Under the pieces are notes generated by a model, which worked only from the letters and a program-made list of their open reading frames with translations, did no database searches and had not been told where the DNA came from. From Pseudomonadales bacterium (GTDB taxonomy: Bacteria > Pseudomonadota > Gammaproteobacteria > Pseudomonadales > Pseudohongiellaceae), in NCBI GenBank assembly GCA_022360535.1, contig JAKSCP010000092.1, positions 1 through 10,787 on the forward strand: a stretch of 10,787 bases of DNA, read 5' to 3'. Position numbers and translations under genes: made by a program. Shown here in pieces: positions 6,916-10,787 of the stretch. Position 1 is the first letter of the stretch, and each line of letters begins with the position of its first letter.

Positions 6916-7060
6916 AGAGTCTTAATCGTTCAATGTTGATCTGATCTGTCTGTTGCTCTGCTGCATAGAGCCGCATGGTTTGCAGACCGGTGAGTATGAA
7001 AATTATTGCACGAATACTGATGGGAGAGTAGGGAGAGGTTAGGGAGACAGTAACAAAGGT

Positions 7061-7660
7061 CTACTCAATCAGGCGAGGAACAGGATTGCTGCGGGATATG
7101 GATATTTCGGAGTAGCCGAGATTCTCCGGGCGCGGGTGGGAAATGATGATGTCGTCGTCGGTTTGCCTTACTACTAATGGTGCGGGTGTATCAGGGCATG
7201 CCGTTAGTGGGTCTATGGCTGTGCCAGCAACCAGGGCTTCGCTGACTCCCTGGAATACGAACATGCACTCCGCCAGCGAAGTCAGCGTTTGCAATTGTGC
7301 CACTTCCTCCGGTGACGTGGCAGGGGGTGGTTGCGCATCGGGGCCGGAGAAGAATAGTGCGCGAGCAATGAGAATGACCGCGCAGGAGGCGATAGTCAGA
7401 ACTTGTAAGATTGGGCCAACAGAGTCTTTTTTGGCGGCCTTTAATAGTTCTTCGTCATATTCCTGAGCCACCGACTCCGGTTCGGGCTGTTCCAGCTTTT
7501 GTGTTTGTGCCGCTACCGCCTTCTCGTTTTCTCGAATTTCAACACAAGGCTCGCAGAGGACTTCAGAGTCGGTAAATGTCGCACACATCCCACAAAGGGG
7601 AATCTCACACCGAGCACATTGCTCGATAGCTGTGGCATTTGGATGATTCTGACATTTCAT
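7061..7660 (-). CDS. B-box-type zinc-finger single-pass membrane protein, function unknown
   Basis: A 199-residue protein with an N-terminal zinc-binding module whose ligands fit a B-box-like pattern: Cys3, His6, Cys15, Cys18, Cys23, Cys26, Cys36 and Cys39, enough for two zinc ions. A charged linker (~42-80) follows, then one transmembrane helix (~83-105, VGPILQVLTIASCAVILIAR) and a ~90-residue C-terminal domain with two cysteines (Cys132 and Cys154), which may be disulfide-bonded if periplasmic. The layout suggests a cytoplasmic zinc finger anchored to the membrane with an outer sensing or scaffold domain, but this is inference. It is co-directional with the next gene, 145 nt away, so an operon is possible but not shown. 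No strong ribosome binding site precedes the ATG. Confidence 0.75.
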   Translation of the reverse strand: MKCQNHPNATAIEQCARCEIPLCGMCATFTDSEVLCEPCVEIRENEKAVAAQTQKLEQPEPESVAQEYDEELLKAAKKDSVGPILQVLTIASCAVILIARALFFSGPDAQPPPATSPEEVAQLQTLTSLAECMFVFQGVSEALVAGTAIDPLTACPDTPAPLVVRQTDDDIIISHPRPENLGYSEISISRSNPVPRLIE

Positions 7661-8208
7661 ACGGTGCAGACCTGAGTCTTGGTGGCGCGCTTGCTTTAAC
7701 CGACTAAGCTAGCAAATCCCGCTACTCAAAGCATAGAAGCAGTTCGCATTCGTGGGTGAAAACCGCCTGTTTGCAGTTGTGTCTATTCATCACAGCTGAT
7801 CTATAGTACGAGAGCATTCAATGTTCACTGTCGAGAAGAAATGCTTCCAAGGCTGCGCGATTTGGTTTTTACTATTTTACGCAATAGAGTGAAAATCAGG
7901 ATTCCAGCGACACAAACTGATACAAATAGGCTTCGATTTATTCCCCGATTTTGCCCGCAAATGTCGTTTAGGACGACCTGTGTGGCACCAACGTGGCTCC
8001 ACCTGATGTATAACTCGATCCAGCGGGTAAGATGGTGAAAGTGTCGAATCGACAGACCGAAGACTTAGTTCGTAGTATAGGGCAGAGTTCAGACTGCTAT
8101 TCAGAGCATCCCGCTTTCCCACATAGCATTGGCAGCAGAGTGCCTTGGAGCAACCAAACTACTCAGCTTTGATATAAAGTAACGCATTTGAAGAAAGAGA
8201 AGCAGGCA
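7661..8208. other. intergenic region, no convincing gene
   Basis: About 550 bp lies between two divergent genes. Short open frames on both strands (about 65 and 81 codons) lack ribosome binding sites and recognisable protein text, so I do not call them. A weak promoter-like pair TTGTGT (7777-7782) and TATAGT (7802-7807) with a 19-nt spacer points rightward, and TATAAA at 8172-8177 could be a -10 for the monooxygenase without a good -35. No tRNA, repeat array or EthR-like regulator is visible. Confidence 0.5.
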
Positions 8209-9741
8209 ATGTCATTAAACGATTCGGAAATACAGGATGTGGTTATAGTAGGTGCAGGTATCTCGGGCATTTCCGCCGCTTGCCACCTACACGAACAATG
8301 CCCCGACAAAAACTACACCATACTTGAGGCCAGAGACTCCATTGGTGGTACCTGGGACCTGTTTCGATATCCTGGAATTCGCTCCGACAGCGACATGCAT
8401 ACTTTCGGTTTCAGGTTTAAGCCGTGGACTAATCCGAAGGCACTTGCAGACGGCCCCTCCATCCTTAGCTATCTGCAGGAAGCGGTGGATGAATATTCTG
8501 TTCAAGAGCACATACAGTTTGGCGTAAGGGTCACGTCGGCCAGTTGGGATAGTAATGAAGCGTTGTGGACGGTTAGCACTCTGCATAGTGATGGAGAAGT
8601 GCATCAAGTCAGATGCCGACTCTTGTTTATGTGCAGCGGTTACTACAACTACGAGGCAGGCTATACACCGGAATTTCCGGGGCTGGAAAGTTTTGCAGGC
8701 ACACTGATTCATCCCCAGCACTGGCCTGAAGACCTGGACTATCAAGGTAAACGGGTAGCTGTTATTGGCAGCGGCGCGACTGCGGTAACGATCGTTCCAG
8801 CTATGGCTGAAGCAGTCGAACATATCACGATGATTCAACGCTCGCCTACCTACATCGTGTCCATGCCCGGCAAAGACAAGTTCTACAATTTCCTACGCTC
8901 AATACTTCCTGACACATGGGCCTACGGTTTTGTTCGTTGGCGCAACATTCGCTTTCAAAGTCTGATTTACAAACGCTCCCGCAACAAACCGCAGAAAATG
9001 AAAGAGTGGATATTGCGTCGTGTGCACAAAGCACTCAACAAAGACATTGATGTGGATAAACACTTCACCCCCAGCTATGACCCATGGACACAACGGCTCT
9101 GCCTGGTGCCAGACTCAGATTTGTTCCATGCGTTGAATTCTGGCAAAGCAGAAGTACGCACTGCCCAGATAGAACGCATCACCGAAACTGGTGTGCTGTT
9201 GGAAGATGGCAGCAGCGTGGAGTGCGACATTCTAGTGACCGCGACCGGACTGCAGTTAGAAGTACTGGGCGGTGTGAAGTTTTTCCAGGATGGTGAGGAG
9301 ATCGATTTCCCAAGTCATTACATGTATCAGGGCATGATGTTTTCAGGGGTCCCTAATTTGATTCAGACCTTTGGCTACATCAATGCATCCTGGACTCTGC
9401 GTGCGGACCTTAATTCACAGTTCGTTTGTGATGTGCTGAATAAGATGGACGCCACCGGAACAACCCGGGTTGTTCCTGTATTGCGTGAGCACGAGCAAAA
9501 TATGCAGAAGCGCGATTGGGTGACGGACTTTAATCCCGGTTACTTCAAACGCGCTTTGCATCTTTTCCCGCGTCAGGGCGATCATGCCCCGTGGCATAAT
9601 ACGCAGAACTATCTCCTGGACAAAAAGTTGTTAAGACACGGTCCGATGGACGACGGCGTCCTGCAGTTCCTGGACAGTGCAACAGACAGTACCGATACAG
9701 CTGCAGTTGAAAGCGGCGACACCACAGAGCAAGCAGCTTAG
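8209..9741 (+). CDS. ethA: EthA-like Baeyer-Villiger flavin monooxygenase
   Basis: A 510-residue FAD- and NADPH-dependent enzyme that inserts oxygen beside a ketone carbonyl, giving an ester or lactone; relatives also oxidise sulfur groups and EthA of Mycobacterium activates ethionamide. Motifs in order are the FAD Rossmann site GAGISG (15-20), SIGGTWDLFRYPGIRSDSDM (44-63), the type I Baeyer-Villiger fingerprint FAGTLIHPQHWP (162-173), the NADPH Rossmann site GSGATA (187-192) and ATGLQLEVLGG. Text such as IRSDSDMHTFGFRFKPW, CSGYYNY and WTQRLCLVPDSDLF is very close to mycobacterial EthA over most of its length. An extra Asp/Ser/Thr-rich tail of ~20 residues ends the protein. I chose ATG 8209, preceded by GAGAAGCAGG, over the TTG at 8188. 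It stands alone, with no ethR-type repressor beside it. The stop codon overlaps that of arsI on the other strand. The native substrate is unknown. Confidence 0.92.
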   Translation: MSLNDSEIQDVVIVGAGISGISAACHLHEQCPDKNYTILEARDSIGGTWDLFRYPGIRSDSDMHTFGFRFKPWTNPKALADGPSILSYLQEAVDEYSVQEHIQFGVRVTSASWDSNEALWTVSTLHSDGEVHQVRCRLLFMCSGYYNYEAGYTPEFPGLESFAGTLIHPQHWPEDLDYQGKRVAVIGSGATAVTIVPAMAEAVEHITMIQRSPTYIVSMPGKDKFYNFLRSILPDTWAYGFVRWRNIRFQSLIYKRSRNKPQKMKEWILRRVHKALNKDIDVDKHFTPSYDPWTQRLCLVPDSDLFHALNSGKAEVRTAQIERITETGVLLEDGSSVECDILVTATGLQLEVLGGVKFFQDGEEIDFPSHYMYQGMMFSGVPNLIQTFGYINASWTLRADLNSQFVCDVLNKMDATGTTRVVPVLREHEQNMQKRDWVTDFNPGYFKRALHLFPRQGDHAPWHNTQNYLLDKKLLRHGPMDDGVLQFLDSATDSTDTAAVESGDTTEQAA

Positions 9742-10163
9742 TTACAGCACCTTTCACCTGTGTCTCCTGATTGCGGCTTTGGTTGATCGTTGTAGTAAGT
9801 CGGTATTTCGCCCAAGGTATGAAAGCTCTCCCAGGGAATGTCAGCCGGGTCTTTGGTCCAGTATTTGTTGGAGTGGGCATAACAACACTTAGCATCTTGT
9901 TCCGGGTTTCCGCCGAAACCTGCGCTCTGCAAGCGAGAAGAAATTTCCCCCAGCTGTTCATCGCTATCAACCTGGAAACCCAGGTGGTTGAGTCCGGGTG
10001 GATGACCACGATTTGAGATCGCAAAGTTAATGGCTGGATCATCGAGCATCCATTTTGCATAGTCGCTCTTTATGACGGCTGCGTCCGTAGCAAAAAGCGT
10101 GTTGTAAAACGTGATGGCCTGGTCGAGATCAGTAACGGATACGTGAAGATGAAGTCGTTTCAT
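9738..10163 (-). CDS. arsI: ArsI-like C-As lyase (CadI family, vicinal oxygen chelate fold)
   Basis: A 141-residue glyoxalase/VOC-fold protein matching ArsI, an Fe(II)-dependent dioxygenase that cleaves the carbon-arsenic bond of trivalent methylarsenite and aromatic arsenicals to give arsenite. Metal ligands are expected at His5, His60 (GLNHLG) and Glu112 (WESFHTLGE). The Cys93-Cys94 pair in KCCYAHSNKYW corresponds to the substrate-binding pair of ArsI (Cys96/Cys97 in the Thermomonospora enzyme, from memory). AKWMLDDPAINFAIS is the family signature, and a CC pair ends the protein. I chose ATG 10163 because AGGAGG lies 9 nt upstream and the text then begins MKRLHLHV like its relatives; an in-frame ATG at 10169 is only 3 nt from that site. 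The start overlaps the arsR stop (ATGA), so the two are co-translated. CadI-type cadmium-induced proteins are the close alternative. Confidence 0.9.
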   Translation of the reverse strand: MKRLHLHVSVTDLDQAITFYNTLFATDAAVIKSDYAKWMLDDPAINFAISNRGHPPGLNHLGFQVDSDEQLGEISSRLQSAGFGGNPEQDAKCCYAHSNKYWTKDPADIPWESFHTLGEIPTYYNDQPKPQSGDTGERCCN

Positions 10164-10483
10164 TGGCATTGTCCTCCTGCACATGAACTGGCGTCGAAAT
10201 TTCCCTGGCAACAATCCTCCACCAGGAACGCCAGCGTGGCGTTTATGTGATCGAAATTCGGTGAATAAATGAGGGATCGTCCTTCTCTTTGAACCTTAAT
10301 CAGATTGGCCTGCTTCAGGTTGCGCAGATGAAAGGAGAGGGTGGCGCCGGGCAGATCAAACACATCCCCGATCACCCCAACAGCCTCGCCTTGCGGACCC
10401 TTTCGGATCAGATACCGAAAAATCTCTAATCGGGTCTCGTGAGCCAAAGCTCCCAGTGATTCTGTTGCCTCAAATATTTCCAT
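10160..10483 (-). CDS. arsR: ArsR/SmtB-family metalloregulator, probably arsenic-responsive
   Basis: A 107-residue winged-helix repressor. ALAHETRLEIFRYLIRKGP (12-30) is the typical ArsR opening; GATLSFHLRNLKQANLIKVQ (46-65) is the recognition helix region, and REGRSLIYSP forms the wing. The CVC-type metal box of classical ArsR is absent from the recognition helix. Instead the cysteines cluster at the C-terminus: Cys91-Cys92, Cys101 and Cys106. This resembles the Acidithiobacillus ferrooxidans-type ArsR and the methylarsenite-sensing type, both known to bind through a C-terminal Cys pair. I start the gene at ATG 10483 because an in-frame ATG at 10534 lies upstream of the promoter and adds non-family residues. 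An inverted repeat overlaps the start region, consistent with autoregulation. It is followed directly by arsI in an ATGA overlap. Confidence 0.92.
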   Translation of the reverse strand: MEIFEATESLGALAHETRLEIFRYLIRKGPQGEAVGVIGDVFDLPGATLSFHLRNLKQANLIKVQREGRSLIYSPNFDHINATLAFLVEDCCQGNFDASSCAGGQCQ

Positions 10484-10505
10484 ATTTCCAATATAATGGA
10501 AATAT
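10482..10505. promoter_or_regulatory. predicted ArsR operator
   Basis: Perfect inverted repeat with 9-base arms ATATTTCCA (10482-10490) and TGGAAATAT (10497-10505) around the 6-base centre ATATAA. It covers the arsR ribosome binding region, the likely transcription start and part of the -10 box, so a bound ArsR dimer would block transcription. The sequence ATATTTCC is also repeated in tandem on the inner side (10474-10490). Confidence 0.65.
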
Positions 10506-10530
10506 AAACCCAAGCCAAGCATTTTTTCAA
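10501..10530 (-). promoter_or_regulatory. predicted arsR-arsI promoter
   Basis: On the minus strand TTGAAA (10530-10525) is followed after 18 nt by TATATT (10506-10501). Transcription would start about 7 nt later, inside the operator, giving a very short leader before the arsR ATG. Confidence 0.5.
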
Positions 10531-10550
10531 TCAATCCACACCCAACTTAG

Positions 10551-10693
10551 AGGACACCCATTTAAATTTTTGCCACTCTTCAGTCTTTTAGACTGCCCTA
10601 AGCTACTGATTTTTATATAGATAGTGTAAAAATCAGCTGTATTCACAGGCGCGAAAAAGCCCGCCGGCGGCGGGCGATTTAAATGGGTGTCCT
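10551..10693. repeat. 143-bp element bounded by 17-bp perfect inverted repeats (MITE-like)
   Basis: The ends AGGACACCCATTTAAAT (10551-10567) and ATTTAAATGGGTGTCCT (10677-10693) are exact reverse complements; allowing one mismatch they extend outward to 10547 and 10697. The interior has no coding potential but holds three further hairpins: 6-bp arms at 10581-10595, 10-bp arms CTGATTTTTA/TAAAAATCAG at 10606-10636, and a GC-rich stem at 10659-10675. No clear target duplication flanks it. Ends of this sequence seem familiar from insertion-type repeats in marine gammaproteobacteria, but I cannot confirm a family. It sits 20 bp from the arsR -35 box. Confidence 0.6.
10654..10675 (-). terminator. 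predicted rho-independent terminator (leftward)
   Basis: Read on the minus strand, a 7-bp all-GC stem (GCCCGCC, loop GCC, GGCGGGC) is followed at once by TTTTT. It would stop leftward transcription coming from the right of the window before it reaches arsR. The plus-strand side lacks a T-run. Confidence 0.55.
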
Positions 10694-10744
10694 TTAAATA
10701 TGGGCGGCTCTCAGGTGGCGAAAGTGCTCAGAAAGAGGAGAACT

Positions 10745-10787
10745 ATGCCTTCGAAGGCTTGTGCTATGGGCGGGATGAACAGCATGC
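10745..10787 (+). CDS. possible start of a rightward gene, truncated by the window
   Basis: An ATG at 10745 is preceded by AGAGGAG with a 4-nt gap, and the frame stays open to the window end (14 residues, MPSKACAMGGMNSM). The fragment is too short to recognise. An in-frame ATG at 10700 lies just outside the inverted repeat. It may be chance. Confidence 0.22.
   Translation, partial: MPSKACAMGGMNSM

Noticed and set aside
7970..7984. Small dyad GTCGT...ACGAC as an operator for the monooxygenase
   Set aside because: Five-base arms are expected by chance at this length, and it is over 200 bp from the start codon.
7841..8122. Overlapping open frames of 65 (+) and 81 (-) codons in the large intergenic gap
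   Set aside because: No ribosome binding sites, no recognisable domain and Arg/Ser/Pro-rich text of random type; they look like chance frames.
8287..8838. 183-codon minus-strand frame inside the monooxygenase gene
   Set aside because: Antisense shadow of a well-supported EthA-like gene, with no domain of its own.

Overview
The window looks like a chromosomal segment of a Gram-negative bacterium, most likely a marine or environmental gammaproteobacterium. This rests on exported proteins with Sec and Tat leaders, a periplasmic quinoprotein operon with its own c-type cytochrome, and moderate base composition. I cannot name the species. There are no rRNA, tRNA or CRISPR features.

Layout, left to right. 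(1) Positions 2-649 (+) hold the 3' end of an alkylsulfatase (SdsA1-like dimerisation and SCP2-like domains). (2) A class II (SIRT4-like) Sir2 deacylase lies at 736-1620 (+). (3) A small DUF2834 membrane protein follows at 1799-2095 (+), behind a perfect 19-bp palindrome. (4) The centre is a leftward block. In transcription order it holds a B-box-like zinc-finger membrane protein (7660-7061), an unknown periplasmic protein (6915-6406), and then a tryptophan tryptophylquinone (TTQ) amine dehydrogenase operon. The operon order is heavy subunit, MauE, MauD, light subunit, monohaem cytochrome c and, 86 nt downstream, an Asp/Asn beta-hydroxylase-family Fe(II)/2-oxoglutarate oxygenase. (5) After about 550 bp with no convincing gene comes an EthA-like Baeyer-Villiger monooxygenase (8209-9741, +). 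(6) Convergent to it, with overlapping stop codons, is a leftward arsR-arsI pair with an operator across the arsR promoter and start. (7) The right end carries a 143-bp element bounded by 17-bp perfect inverted repeats and containing nested hairpins.

The core system should oxidise a primary amine in the periplasm. The heavy and light subunits form the enzyme, MauD and MauE help form the disulfides of the light chain, and the cytochrome (instead of the copper protein amicyanin) probably takes electrons onward. This order and the cytochrome resemble the aromatic amine dehydrogenase (aau) cluster more than the methylamine (mau) cluster. Three points deserve attention. No MauG-type dihaem TTQ-maturation enzyme is visible. 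The light chain has Ser where the known enzymes have a conserved active-site Asp (Asp32 in methylamine dehydrogenase). A 2-oxoglutarate oxygenase sits at the end of the operon, where it could act in cofactor maturation. The last idea is inference only. The arsR-arsI pair looks like a compact module for sensing and demethylating trivalent methylarsenical, with no efflux pump in view.
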